NCBI GenBank assembly: GCA_017451025.1
Contig: JAFSSM010000037.1
Location: forward strand, 1 to 64,000
DNA length: 64,000 nucleotides
From: Synergistaceae bacterium
Lineage (GTDB): Bacteria > Synergistota > Synergistia > Synergistales > Aminobacteriaceae
Direction: 5' to 3'
This document shows, piece after piece, positions 7,481-16,373 of this stretch (position 1 is its first letter; each line of letters opens with the position of its first letter). The position numbers were made by a program, and so were the translations under genes. The notes under the pieces are model-generated. The model did no database searches and was not told the DNA's origin. It saw nothing but the letters and a program-made list of their open reading frames with translations.

Positions 7481-8656
7481 ATGAATGTTTATCCGGTGAA
7501 CATTTCGAGTTTGAGCGACATGAAGGCTGTGTGTGCAAAAATTGGGACAGACATAAGGGCGTTGGGCTATCTTGAGCCGAAATCGCGAATGCTTCACGTT
7601 TACGCGGATGATGTGGATTACAGGGCGGCAGGTTTCATGAAGCAGGAGATGCTCGCTCGCGGCGGAGACGCTGCCGTAACGAAACACGTAATCGACGGCA
7701 AAGCGGAGAGAAGTGCTGTGCTGATAATGGCTACGCCCTCGCAATTGAGGAGCTTTCAGGAGAAGTTGAAGGCTATGGATATTTGGGGGCTGAAGGAATT
7801 TCGTGAGAGGCTTGCGGAAGTCTTGAAGGGAATGAACGTTGATAGCTGGGAGATGGTTTCACCTGCGGGACACACAATCAGCCTGAGCCTGGACACAAAG
7901 ATTATGGGTATCCTGAACGTTACTCCTGACTCGTTTTACCCTGAGAGCCGATTTGACGAGAAGGAAATACTTGGACGCGCTGAAGAGATGCTGAGTGAGG
8001 GAGCATATATTCTTGATGTGGGGGCTGAGTCCACGAGGCCGGGTGCAATCCCGGTTAGCGAAGAAGAGGAATTGGAGCGGTTATTCCCAGCACTGAAGAA
8101 TCTACGGAAGAATTTTCCTGAGGCGATAATCTCGGCGGACACGTACAAGCCTGAAGTTGCGCGGATAGCTGCGTGTGAGGGAGCGGACATGATTAACGAT
8201 ATTAGCGGGTTCACGTTCGGAGGGGGAATGCCGGAAGTGATAGCAGATATGAAAATTCCGTATGTGTTGTCGCACATCAAGGGCAGACCGGAGACGATGG
8301 CCAAGTCCGAGCCTTACGAAGACATAGTCAGGGAGCTTGCGGAATATTTTGGTGAGAGGCTTGCGGTTCTGGAGAGTGCTGGGGTAAAACGTGAGCAGGT
8401 TATGATAGATCCGGGCTTAGGCTTCGGGAAGAATGCGGAGGATAATTTTGCGGTCTTGAAGGACATAGAGAGTTTGAGGGTATGGGGATGTCCTGTGATG
8501 GTTGGACATTCGAGGAAGAGGTTCACCGGCACTGAGAGGCTGGCGGGGACTCTGGCAGTGTCGGCGATGATGGCGGGGAAGGTAAGTGTGCTGCGGGTGC
8601 ACGACGTGAAGGAGAATGCGGAGACTTTGAGGATTGCGTCGGGACTACGGATGTGA
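7481..8656 (+). CDS. folP: dihydropteroate synthase with an N-terminal extension
   Basis: Dihydropteroate synthase joins p-aminobenzoate to 6-hydroxymethyl-7,8-dihydropterin diphosphate in folate synthesis. The catalytic TIM barrel starts near residue 140 with the signature IMGILNVTPDSF. It then shows the pterin-binding GAESTRPGA loop and the anion-binding Asp/Asn pair in NDISG. Conserved IDPGLGFGK and GHSRKRF segments follow. At 391 residues it is longer than the usual 270-290 because of about 135 extra N-terminal residues, a form also seen in several anaerobic Firmicutes and thermophiles. An AAAGGAG box precedes the ATG. Other folate-synthesis genes are not adjacent, though metF is 6 kb away. 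Confidence 0.92.
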   Translation: MNVYPVNISSLSDMKAVCAKIGTDIRALGYLEPKSRMLHVYADDVDYRAAGFMKQEMLARGGDAAVTKHVIDGKAERSAVLIMATPSQLRSFQEKLKAMDIWGLKEFRERLAEVLKGMNVDSWEMVSPAGHTISLSLDTKIMGILNVTPDSFYPESRFDEKEILGRAEEMLSEGAYILDVGAESTRPGAIPVSEEEELERLFPALKNLRKNFPEAIISADTYKPEVARIAACEGADMINDISGFTFGGGMPEVIADMKIPYVLSHIKGRPETMAKSEPYEDIVRELAEYFGERLAVLESAGVKREQVMIDPGLGFGKNAEDNFAVLKDIESLRVWGCPVMVGHSRKRFTGTERLAGTLAVSAMMAGKVSVLRVHDVKENAETLRIASGLRM

Positions 8657-8745
8657 GAGCTTGTACTTCATAACGTAATATATTTCTTTGGCGGCGTAAA
8701 CGACATCATTACGCAAAGTTCCCAAGATGGAAAACGCTTTATTGA

Positions 8746-9492
8746 TTATGCGTTTCCACAAAGGTCTGCGTCCTCCGGTAAAAACGAAGCGTTGAACATA
8801 ATATCGACTAGTTCGTCACATGATTTCTCTTCTCCCCACGCAGTCTTGAGGTAGTAATGCCAATAGAATCTCTGAGCAGGATTGCCCGAAATTTTCCATG
8901 TCTTGGAACCGCCGGGCGTGTGAAGTATGCTGTCAGGGAGTTCGTGTTTACTTCTGGGGTTGTTCCTGTTGAAGCGTTCATCTATCAGCTTGATGGAACG
9001 GTAGAACAAATTATTTAGTACATCCTGGTCAGAATATCTCATAAGGTGCACATGACGTTCAATCCATGCCATAGAGTTCTGGAACAAGTTACCGTGCCGG
9101 CGAATATTCTTCAGGTTCATGACCAGTACGCCGGAATTAATGAAAGTCTTGACGCTGCAGCCGTTAATCCAGTCCAGCAAGGCTTCGTCAGGGAGAGAGG
9201 CCGAAAACACATCGAACACTCCAGCCATACAGCAGTCATTCACATCAATATGCCATAATTCAGCAATATCAAGATTGACGACAAGGTCGCAGTCTAGATA
9301 TATAGTTTTTCTGTATAACGCACCTATATTGCATTTTCTCGCGGCTAGTTCCGTTGCTGTTGCGGTGAAATGTTTTTTATGTTCACTCACATCTACTTCG
9401 TCCCGTTTTGGGGCAGAATCAGGCGTTAGGCACCGAGCGTTGGGTGCATTATAACTCAATATCACAATACATGCTAAAATTACTCCATCCAC
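8746..9492 (-). pseudogene. 5'-truncated GT8 family glycosyltransferase
   Basis: Family GT8 (glycogenin/LgtC-like) glycosyltransferase. The metal-binding DxD region is present (KTIYLDCDLVV), as are the acceptor-side INSGVLVMNL and SDQDVLNN motifs and the C-terminal HTPGGSKTWK segment with a HYYLK end. The normal first 50-60 residues, which form the nucleotide-binding strand and loop, are missing; in their place is a short unrelated sequence that begins only 35 bases before gyrA. The segment just before the DxD is also poorly conserved. The gene was probably cut at its 5' end when this region was joined to gyrA, and is likely inactive. A shorter active variant cannot be excluded. Confidence 0.65.
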
Positions 9493-9526
9493 TATTACAT
9501 CTCAGAGAGGAGACAGCTTTTCATTT

Positions 9527-12070
9527 ATGCCTGACGAAAACTTAACCCCGCCTGTCCAAAACAGCGAAGACCTTTTTGCTGGCGAGGCGGGAAAAATTAT
9601 ACCTTTACCATTAGTCGGAGAAATTAAGGACAGCTATCTTAATTATGCTATGAGCGTCATCGTCGGAAGAGCACTTCCTGATGCCAGAGACGGCCTCAAA
9701 CCAGTTCAGCGCCGCGTCCTCTACGCAATGTCCGAACTCGGCCTCAAGCACAACACCGCCTACAAGAAATCCGCCCGCATCGTCGGCGAAACTATGGGTA
9801 AGTACCACCCGCACGGAGACTCCGCCATCTACGACACGATGGTCCGTCTCGCACAGAACTGGAACCTGCGCTACGCACTCGTTGACGGTCAGGGAAACTT
9901 CGGCTCAATCGACGGAGACAGCCCCGCCGCTATGCGTTACACCGAAGCACGCCTAAGCTGGCTCGGCGAACTCATGCTCTCCAACATTGACGAGAACACC
10001 GTAGACTGGGGCCAGAATTTTGATGAATCCCTCAAGGAACCCCTTACGCTTCCGTCAATCCTCCCAAACCTCCTCGTCAACGGTTCAACCGGTATTGCCG
10101 TAGGTATGGCTACCAATATGCCGCCCCATAATCTCCACGAGGTCGTTGACGTGTTGAGCTGGATGATCGACAGCGGAATTGAGCCGGAAGACGCTGAACT
10201 CCGCGACATCATGCACAGAATGCCAGGCCCCGACTTCCCCACAGGCGGAGAGATTCTCGGAAGAACCGGAATACTCGAAGCATACAGCACAGGGCGCGGC
10301 AAAATCACCGTCAGAGGCAAAATGCACGTCGAGGAAAATTCCAGAGGCAGAACCCGCATCGTCATCACTGAGATCCCCTACAACGTCAACAAGACCCTCC
10401 TGCTCGAAAATATGGTGCAGGCAGTGCAGGACAAACAGATTGAGGGAATTTCCGAGATGCGCGACGAATCAGACAGGGACGGCCTCAGAATCGTTATCGA
10501 GTGTTCGCGCGACGCTGACGAGAACCTCGTTATGCGCCAGCTCTACAGGCACACGCAGCTGCAGTCAACGTTCGGAGTGATTAACCTCGCTCTGGTCGAT
10601 AAGCACCCCAGAATCCTGAACATCAAGCAGTTACTCAGCCTATACCTGAATTACAGGCGCGAAGTAGTCAGGCGCAGAACTGAGTACCGGCTCTCGCAGG
10701 CACAGGCCAGAGAACACATCATCGAAGGACTCAAGAAAGCACTGACCCACATTGAGCAGGTAATCAGGACAATCCGCGCTACGAACAATGCCGCCGAAGC
10801 AAAAGCTAACCTGCAATCGGTTCTGGGCTTCTCTGAAGTTCAGGCACAGGCAATTCTGGACATGAGGCTTCAGAGGCTCACAGGACTCGAACGCTCGAAG
10901 CTCGACGAGGAACAGTCAAAACTTCTCGCCGACATCTCTTCCTACAGGGCAATACTCGACGACAAACACACTCTTGATATGGTCATACGCGGGGAACTTC
11001 AGGACTTGGCCGTGCGCTTCGGCGACAAGAGACGCACAGACATTGTCGAGGACTTCCAGGAAACTACGGACGAAGACCTTATCCCCGAAGAGGACATAGT
11101 GATTACGCTCTCGAAGGACGGCCTGATTAAACGCCAGCCCGTAGATTATTACAGAGTGCAGGCAAAAGGCGGCAAGGGCAGAAAGGGCGCAAACATTCAG
11201 GAGGACGACAGCGTAGCCATGCTCTGCGTGACTAACACACACAGGGAATTATTCTTCTTCACGAACTTGGGACGCATAATGTCGCTGAAGGGCCACGAAA
11301 TTCCGGAGGCACGCTCGGGAAAAGGAAAGCCGGTATCGCGTTTCCTGCCGCTTGATGCCGCGAATGGCGAACGCATCGTGAACATTGCCGGCGGAGGCGC
11401 AAGCGACTGGCGTTATGCGTTTTTCGTAACCAGACTCGGAATCGCCAAACGTGTAGCCTTTGAGGAACTGAAGTACAACAACCGGGCCAAGAGAATTATC
11501 ACGCTCGACGAAGGCGACGAAATTGCGCAGGTCAGACTCACTACAGGGAAAGATGACCTTCTGCTGATTACCAGGCACGGCCAGGCCCTCAGGGTCAGCG
11601 AGGACGAGTTCCGCGCGATGGGCCGCGCAGCAAGAGGAGTCATCGCCATAAGCCTCAAGGACGGCGACAAGGTACTTAGCTGCGACGTGGTGAACGACGG
11701 CCACAAGATGCTGGTCATCAGCAAATTCGGTATCGGGAAGCGGGTAGAGTTCAGCGAGTTCATGCCCCACCACAGAGGTACAGCCGGAATAAGAATCATT
11801 GACCTCAACGACAGGACAGGAAGGTTGTCCGCAAGCCTCGCGGTGAGTGATTCTGATGAGATTATGGTTATTTCGTCGAAGGGAAGGGTTATCAGGATGA
11901 CGGTTGACGGAATTTCCGTGATGAAACGCCATGCTACAGGAACGATAATAGTCCGCCTCGACGAGGGAGATTCCGTAGCAGACTGCAGCATAAACAGGGC
12001 GGGCAGTGATGATGAACCGGCACCTTCAGGGACAATTTCTTTTGAGGCAGAACTGGAGAATGCGAAATGA
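9527..12070 (+). CDS. gyrA: DNA gyrase subunit A
   Basis: Breakage-reunion subunit of DNA gyrase, which introduces negative supercoils with GyrB. The catalytic Tyr is residue 138 in AAMRYTEA. The quinolone-resistance region reads [11 protein letters not shown], with Ser99 and Asp103 at the positions of E. coli Ser83 and Asp87, so no classical resistance substitution is seen. The C-terminal beta-pinwheel carries a GyrA box in the form QAKGGKG rather than the common QRRGGKG. Length of 847 is normal. An AGAGGAGA box precedes ATG 9527. The stop overlaps the start of psd by four bases, which is an unusual partner for gyrA. gyrB is not in the window. Confidence 0.98.
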   Translation: MPDENLTPPVQNSEDLFAGEAGKIIPLPLVGEIKDSYLNYAMSVIVGRALPDARDGLKPVQRRVLYAMSELGLKHNTAYKKSARIVGETMGKYHPHGDSAIYDTMVRLAQNWNLRYALVDGQGNFGSIDGDSPAAMRYTEARLSWLGELMLSNIDENTVDWGQNFDESLKEPLTLPSILPNLLVNGSTGIAVGMATNMPPHNLHEVVDVLSWMIDSGIEPEDAELRDIMHRMPGPDFPTGGEILGRTGILEAYSTGRGKITVRGKMHVEENSRGRTRIVITEIPYNVNKTLLLENMVQAVQDKQIEGISEMRDESDRDGLRIVIECSRDADENLVMRQLYRHTQLQSTFGVINLALVDKHPRILNIKQLLSLYLNYRREVVRRRTEYRLSQAQAREHIIEGLKKALTHIEQVIRTIRATNNAAEAKANLQSVLGFSEVQAQAILDMRLQRLTGLERSKLDEEQSKLLADISSYRAILDDKHTLDMVIRGELQDLAVRFGDKRRTDIVEDFQETTDEDLIPEEDIVITLSKDGLIKRQPVDYYRVQAKGGKGRKGANIQEDDSVAMLCVTNTHRELFFFTNLGRIMSLKGHEIPEARSGKGKPVSRFLPLDAANGERIVNIAGGGASDWRYAFFVTRLGIAKRVAFEELKYNNRAKRIITLDEGDEIAQVRLTTGKDDLLLITRHGQALRVSEDEFRAMGRAARGVIAISLKDGDKVLSCDVVNDGHKMLVISKFGIGKRVEFSEFMPHHRGTAGIRIIDLNDRTGRLSASLAVSDSDEIMVISSKGRVIRMTVDGISVMKRHATGTIIVRLDEGDSVADCSINRAGSDDEPAPSGTISFEAELENAK

Positions 12071-12687
12071 AGCTCGCTAAGGACGGACTGCCTACAATAT
12101 TATTTCTGGTCTTGTGCACCGGAGCATTCGCGTTTATCTCGTGGATACCTGCGTTGATTCTGGGAGTGCTTTTGTGTTTGGTAATATGGTTCTTCAGGGA
12201 CCCGGAGCGCACTGCTCCCTACAATGACGGGGAATTTTACTCGCCTGCTGACGGAAAAGTTGTAGAGATTGCGGAAGCAGATCATCCGTTCACCGGCACA
12301 GCAATGAAGGTCGGAATCTTCATGAATGTCTTCAGCGTCCACGTGAACAGAGCACCGTGCACCGGCAAGATTGACTACATCGAATACGTGCCAGGCAAAA
12401 AGATAGCCGCATTCTCCCCGAAGGCCAGCGAGGTCAACGAGCGAAATTACGTCGGCCTGTCCACTCAGTGGGGGCGCGTAATGATGGTGCAGATTGCCGG
12501 GCTTGTGGCAAGAAGGATAGTCTGCAGATTAATACGCGGCGAAGTTCTGGAGGCAGGACAGCGTTACGGAATGATAAAGCTCGGCTCCAGGGTTGATTTG
12601 TACCTGCCAAAAGATATAGTATTGCGTGTGAAACTCGGCGACAATGTTAAGGCCGGAGAGTCATTGATAGGAGTGATTAGAGAGTGA
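12067..12687 (+). CDS. psd: phosphatidylserine decarboxylase (short form)
   Basis: Makes phosphatidylethanolamine by decarboxylating phosphatidylserine at the inner membrane. The 206-residue length matches the short PSD-A type. Two hydrophobic helices (about residues 8-45) anchor it. The catalytic core has [21 protein letters not shown], and near the C-terminus the self-cleavage site KLGSRVD, where Ser would become the pyruvoyl group. The ATG overlaps the gyrA stop (ATGA) and the gene ends by overlapping pssA, so three genes are translated as a chain. With pssA it forms a complete two-step PE pathway from CDP-diacylglycerol. Confidence 0.95.
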   Translation: MKLAKDGLPTILFLVLCTGAFAFISWIPALILGVLLCLVIWFFRDPERTAPYNDGEFYSPADGKVVEIAEADHPFTGTAMKVGIFMNVFSVHVNRAPCTGKIDYIEYVPGKKIAAFSPKASEVNERNYVGLSTQWGRVMMVQIAGLVARRIVCRLIRGEVLEAGQRYGMIKLGSRVDLYLPKDIVLRVKLGDNVKAGESLIGVIRE

Positions 12688-13421
12688 GATTTTTCCTTAG
12701 GAGGAGAAGGCTTGTAGGCAGGAAGCCCCTGGAGTTCAAGCACATACTCCCCAATATGGTAACGAGCGGAAATTTATTGTGCGGAGTATTTTCGTTGATG
12801 ATGGTGCTTCATGGAAGATATATACCTGCGGCGTGGCTGGTGTTCTTTGCTGTGATATTCGACGGCTTTGACGGAAAAGTTGCGCGTATGCTGGGGGGCG
12901 GTTCGCAGTTCGGGCTTGAGTTCGACAGCCTTGCAGACCTTGTGAGCTTCGGTGTTGCACCCTCAATCCTGATGTATCAGGTCAGCGTTAGGGGGCTGTA
13001 TATTCTGGGAGCAGCGGCGGCGTGTTTCTTTGCGCTGTGCGTTGCGCTGAGGTTAGCCAGGTTCAACATTGTGCATGTTCCCGGACCGTTTCAGGGGCTT
13101 CCATGTCCTGCAGGGGGGCTGTTCGTGTCGTCGTTTGTCCTGGCTCATGCTAAGCTACCTGCTTGGGCAATGGCAGGAGTTCTTGTGTGCGTGGGATTGC
13201 TGATGATTTCGAGCATACCCTACGCGAACATGAAGAAGCTCACCAAGAAAACAGCTAACCCCGTAAAATTCTTTGCGCTGTTGACGATGTTCGTGCTGTC
13301 GTTCATATTCCTGAAAGGCAGTGCACCGTTATTCCTGTTTGCGCTGTATATCGTGAGCGGGCTGATAAGATTTGACTGGGGAATGTGGCTGTTGAGGCCG
13401 GAAGCCCGGGAAGAACACTGA
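12684..13421 (+). CDS. pssA: CDP-diacylglycerol--serine O-phosphatidyltransferase
   Basis: Integral membrane enzyme that makes phosphatidylserine from CDP-diacylglycerol and serine, the substrate of the psd product encoded just upstream. The CDP-alcohol phosphatidyltransferase signature D-G-x2-A-R-x8-G-x3-D-x3-D is fully present in the segment FDGFDGKVARML followed by GLEFDSLAD. Several hydrophobic helices follow, and an Arg-rich N-terminus faces the cytoplasm. It starts with GTG overlapping the psd stop (GTGA). A terminator hairpin follows 16 bases after the stop, closing the gyrA-psd-pssA unit. Confidence 0.95.
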   Translation: MRFFLRRRRLVGRKPLEFKHILPNMVTSGNLLCGVFSLMMVLHGRYIPAAWLVFFAVIFDGFDGKVARMLGGGSQFGLEFDSLADLVSFGVAPSILMYQVSVRGLYILGAAAACFFALCVALRLARFNIVHVPGPFQGLPCPAGGLFVSSFVLAHAKLPAWAMAGVLVCVGLLMISSIPYANMKKLTKKTANPVKFFALLTMFVLSFIFLKGSAPLFLFALYIVSGLIRFDWGMWLLRPEAREEH

Positions 13422-13437
13422 CAGAAAAATTGCTCGT

Positions 13438-13471
13438 ACAGGCTCGCGGAAAAACGCGGGTCTGTTTTTTT
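13438..13471 (+). terminator. Rho-independent terminator after pssA
   Basis: ACAGGCTCGCG pairs with CGCGGGTCTGT (with G-T pairs) across a short A-rich loop and is followed by seven T residues. It closes the gyrA-psd-pssA unit. Confidence 0.8.
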
Positions 13472-13569
13472 GCGCGTGTTCATTCAAATTCACAGTGTTG
13501 TGATAAAATCTCTAGCTATTACCAATCTCGTATTAACATTTCATTTTTTAGGGAGGCTGAGATTCTAAA

Positions 13570-13983
13570 TTGTCCCCGAAAGGTGTTCACTATATCGTCG
13601 AAGTTTCTGGCTGTGATGACACCATCACTAACGTTTCCAAGCTGCAGGATATTCTTGTCGAAGCAGCAAATAGAGCACATGCTCAAGTATGGTCTGTATC
13701 ATTCAACAAGTTTCCCCCAAACGGAGTAAGCGGAGTAGTAGTAATCAGCGAGTCACATCTTTCGTGCCACACTTGGCCGGAAGTGAATTACATGGCTCTG
13801 GACATTTACACATGCGGAGCGCACACTGAGCCTATGATTGCCGTAGACTATGTGCTCGAGCAGGTCAAGGCATCCCACATTCACGTTACAGAAATTACGC
13901 GCGGCCTGGATGATGACGACGAAAAGTACTACCATTCGTTCATCACTTGGGAGGAAGACAGACAGGACGGCCAGAAAAAATGA
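13570..13983 (+). CDS. speD: S-adenosylmethionine decarboxylase proenzyme
   Basis: Supplies decarboxylated S-adenosylmethionine as aminopropyl donor for spermidine synthesis. The protein is the short bacterial (type 1b) proenzyme of 137 residues. The self-cleavage site is the Glu-Ser pair in SESHLSCHTWPE, where Ser becomes the pyruvoyl cofactor. The conserved DIYTCG motif with its Cys follows. It starts with TTG after a TTAGGGAGG box, because no ATG lies in a suitable place and the conserved N-terminal strand begins here. The stop overlaps the next gene's ATG. No speE is in the window. Confidence 0.92.
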   Translation: MSPKGVHYIVEVSGCDDTITNVSKLQDILVEAANRAHAQVWSVSFNKFPPNGVSGVVVISESHLSCHTWPEVNYMALDIYTCGAHTEPMIAVDYVLEQVKASHIHVTEITRGLDDDDEKYYHSFITWEEDRQDGQKK

Positions 13984-14873
13984 GACGAATAATTTTTGCG
14001 CTGGCTATGCTTCTCGTTTTTCCTTTATCTGCTTTTGCGGCGGGACTCTATCATCCCGATAAATCCGGCGACGAAATACTCCAGTCCCTTATCGCCGAAA
14101 AAGCCTCAAAGTTCACCGTAAAGACCTTCAGTGATGACGTTACAGACCTCGCAATCAGCTATAACCTTTATCTTCCTGAGGGATATTCGCCCGACAAAAA
14201 ATATCCCGCTGTTTTTTTCATTGCGGACGCAAGCGCGGCAGGTAAAACACCTTCGTTCTCATTGACGCAGGGCTATGGTGCATTAGTGTGGCCTGATGAC
14301 TGCATAGTGATTGTGCCGACGTACCCGGAAATGATTCTCGATGACCATGACGGATTTGTCGTAACGGATTACGTCTGGCTGACCGAAAGATTTGTGCGCC
14401 AGGCTTTGCAGAATTACAGCATTGACCCTTCACGCGTCTACGCAACAGGGCAGTCTATGGGCTGTATGACCTGGCTTATACTTTCAGCACAGTACCCCGG
14501 GCTGTTCACAGCGTGCATGTTCGTTTCCGGCCAGTGGAATATCGACGCACTGCAGGGACTCAGGGAGCAGAAGTTCGTGTATGTCGCTTCAGCGGGAGAC
14601 GACAAAGCATCAGCAGGCCAGCAGGAAGTTATAGACATGTTCAGGCAGGAAGGAGTGCCGTTTGTTCTGCGCCAGGATATTGACGCGCGGAATCAGGATT
14701 ACGTTTTGCCGAAAAGCCAGTCAGAACATTATTTCCTGACGTTCAAAGCGGGGACTACCCTTCCTGAAGATGCAGGCGAAGTGAAATATTCCGAGCACAT
14801 GACCTCGTTCGATTATGCGTACAGGATGCATGAAGTGAGAAAATGGCTTCTGGATCAGACGAAAGGAGATTAA
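13980..14873 (+). CDS. secreted alpha/beta-hydrolase (esterase-like)
   Basis: Exported protein of the PHB depolymerase/feruloyl-esterase type of alpha/beta-hydrolase; it would hydrolyse an ester outside the cytoplasm, substrate unknown. I start it at ATG 13980, which overlaps the speD stop and gives a signal peptide (RRIIFALAMLLVF, cleaved near SAFAA). The nucleophile elbow is GQSMGC at about residue 158. A likely acid is in SAGDDKAS and the likely His in EHMTSF near the C-terminus. The N-terminal YNLYLPEGYSPDKKYP segment is typical of this group. Its coupling with speD has no obvious metabolic reason. Confidence 0.8.
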   Translation: MRRIIFALAMLLVFPLSAFAAGLYHPDKSGDEILQSLIAEKASKFTVKTFSDDVTDLAISYNLYLPEGYSPDKKYPAVFFIADASAAGKTPSFSLTQGYGALVWPDDCIVIVPTYPEMILDDHDGFVVTDYVWLTERFVRQALQNYSIDPSRVYATGQSMGCMTWLILSAQYPGLFTACMFVSGQWNIDALQGLREQKFVYVASAGDDKASAGQQEVIDMFRQEGVPFVLRQDIDARNQDYVLPKSQSEHYFLTFKAGTTLPEDAGEVKYSEHMTSFDYAYRMHEVRKWLLDQTKGD

Positions 14874-14880
14874 TTGATAC

Positions 14881-15768
14881 ATGGAGAATTTTTTTGACCA
14901 TCCGAGACCGAGCTACACGTTCGAGATTTTCCCGCCTAAGGGCAACAAGAGCACCGAAGGCACTTACGGAGTTATAGACAGCCTCGCGAGCTTCAACCCT
15001 GACTTAATCAGCGTAACATACGGTGCAGGCGGTTCGAGCAGGGACAACACAGTAGAGATAGCCTCAGGCATTCAGAACAGGTACAACACAAACGGAGTCG
15101 CTCACCTTACGTGCGTAGGGACAACGAAGGCTGAACTTAAGGCCATACTTGACGAACTGAGGGCAAACGGCGTGAGAAACATTCTTGCGCTGCGCGGAGA
15201 CCTCAAGGACAAATCGGACTTGGGAGATTTTCATTATGCCAGCGAGTTAATCAGGTTCATTCACGAGGAGTACGGCGACGACTTCGACATTTTCGCGGCG
15301 TGCTACCCCGAAAAACACCCTGAAGCACCGTCAATCGAGGAAGACCTCGCGCACCTGAAGGAGAAGTGTGATTTGGGGGTCAAGGCGTTAATCTCGCAGC
15401 TGTTCTTCGACAACGACATATTCTCTGCGTGGAGGGACAAGGCCCGCGCAATGGGAATAACCCAGCCGATAATTGCCGGTGTAATGCCGATAACTGCCGC
15501 CGCTCAGATTCCGAAGGTAGTCGAGATGTGCGGAGCAAGTGTTCCTTCTAGAGTTAGGAGGTTCGTCGAGGCGTACGGCCACCATCAGGGAGCGGTCAAG
15601 GAAGCCGGAATCGCCTACGCAACGGAGCAGATTATTGACCTTCTGGCACGTGATGTCGAGGGTATTCACCTGTACACGATGAACCAGGCCGACACGGTCA
15701 GAAGGATTGACGCAGGAATACGGTCGATACTGTACGTTAAACGCTATGAAGTCCGGACCAACGGATAA
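14881..15768 (+). CDS. metF: 5,10-methylenetetrahydrofolate reductase
   Basis: FAD-dependent reduction of 5,10-methylene-THF to 5-methyl-THF for methionine synthesis or the methyl branch of anaerobic C1 metabolism. The TIM barrel begins with TFEIFPPKG, contains the catalytic Glu in that strand, and has the conserved VTYGAGGSSRD and LALRGD segments. The C-terminal half holds the GVMPI strand. Length of 295 is normal. The end overlaps the next gene, a homologue of the cobalamin-dependent methionine synthase activation domain, by 23 bases, so the pair acts in B12-dependent methyl transfer. The MetH catalytic domains are not in the window. Confidence 0.95.
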   Translation: MENFFDHPRPSYTFEIFPPKGNKSTEGTYGVIDSLASFNPDLISVTYGAGGSSRDNTVEIASGIQNRYNTNGVAHLTCVGTTKAELKAILDELRANGVRNILALRGDLKDKSDLGDFHYASELIRFIHEEYGDDFDIFAACYPEKHPEAPSIEEDLAHLKEKCDLGVKALISQLFFDNDIFSAWRDKARAMGITQPIIAGVMPITAAAQIPKVVEMCGASVPSRVRRFVEAYGHHQGAVKEAGIAYATEQIIDLLARDVEGIHLYTMNQADTVRRIDAGIRSILYVKRYEVRTNG

Positions 15769-16336
15769 GAACATAACCGATGCCCTGCGCTATATGCGAG
15801 TGCCGCCAGAGGGCCGCAGTGAGGAGCTTGTGCGTACAGTTCGCGAGGCATTCACGCGGCTTGAGGGGGTAATAACTCCGCGTATAGTGTGGGGCAGGTT
15901 TCACGTAATTCACTTTGACGGCGGAATAGAGATCGAAGGCGGGTATATCTACAGCAGGGATATTTCCCGCCTTACCGCACGGAGCGATGAGTGCTATGTT
16001 CTCGCGGCGACGCTCGGACACGATACCGACAGGCAGATAGCACTTGCCCAGAGGAAGAACATGCTCGACGGTCTTGCACTGGATGCGTGTGCGAGTGTGA
16101 GGGTTGATGACTTCGTTGACGGGGCTGTGAGCAGAGAGATAGTGCCTTCACTGCGTGGGGGTGAACATCTTACGTCGCGGTTCAGTCCTGGCTACGGGGA
16201 CTTGAGCATGAACGTAACGGAGGATATTATTGCTGTTCTGGATGCCACAAAGAGAATAGGGCTGAGTGTTACACGTTCGCTGATGATGAGTCCAGTGAAA
16301 TCGATCACAGCGATAATAGGCTTGTTCAACAAATAA
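15746..16336 (+). CDS. stand-alone MetH activation-domain protein
   Basis: Homologue of the C-terminal activation (AdoMet-binding) domain of cobalamin-dependent methionine synthase, here as a separate 196-residue protein. The domain reductively re-methylates oxidised cobalamin in the full enzyme. The typical RFSPGYGDLSMNV segment and the MMSPVKSITAIIGL end are present. I start it at ATG 15746 inside the end of metF; an in-frame start at 15707 would overlap metF much further. Such split forms pair with MetH lacking this domain in many anaerobes. Overlap with metF supports a common role in methionine formation. Confidence 0.85.
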   Translation: MKSGPTDKNITDALRYMRVPPEGRSEELVRTVREAFTRLEGVITPRIVWGRFHVIHFDGGIEIEGGYIYSRDISRLTARSDECYVLAATLGHDTDRQIALAQRKNMLDGLALDACASVRVDDFVDGAVSREIVPSLRGGEHLTSRFSPGYGDLSMNVTEDIIAVLDATKRIGLSVTRSLMMSPVKSITAIIGLFNK

Positions 16337-16360
16337 CCCCCCGTTCATCACGAGGGGCAT
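16337..16360. terminator. hairpin between two convergent genes
   Basis: CCCC, a bulged T, CGT, a short loop, then ACG and GGGG can be read from the minus strand, followed by TTATTTG. It probably ends the PTS operon on the minus strand and may work in both directions for the convergent methionine genes. Confidence 0.5.
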
Positions 16361-16373
16361 AACACAATTTCTC

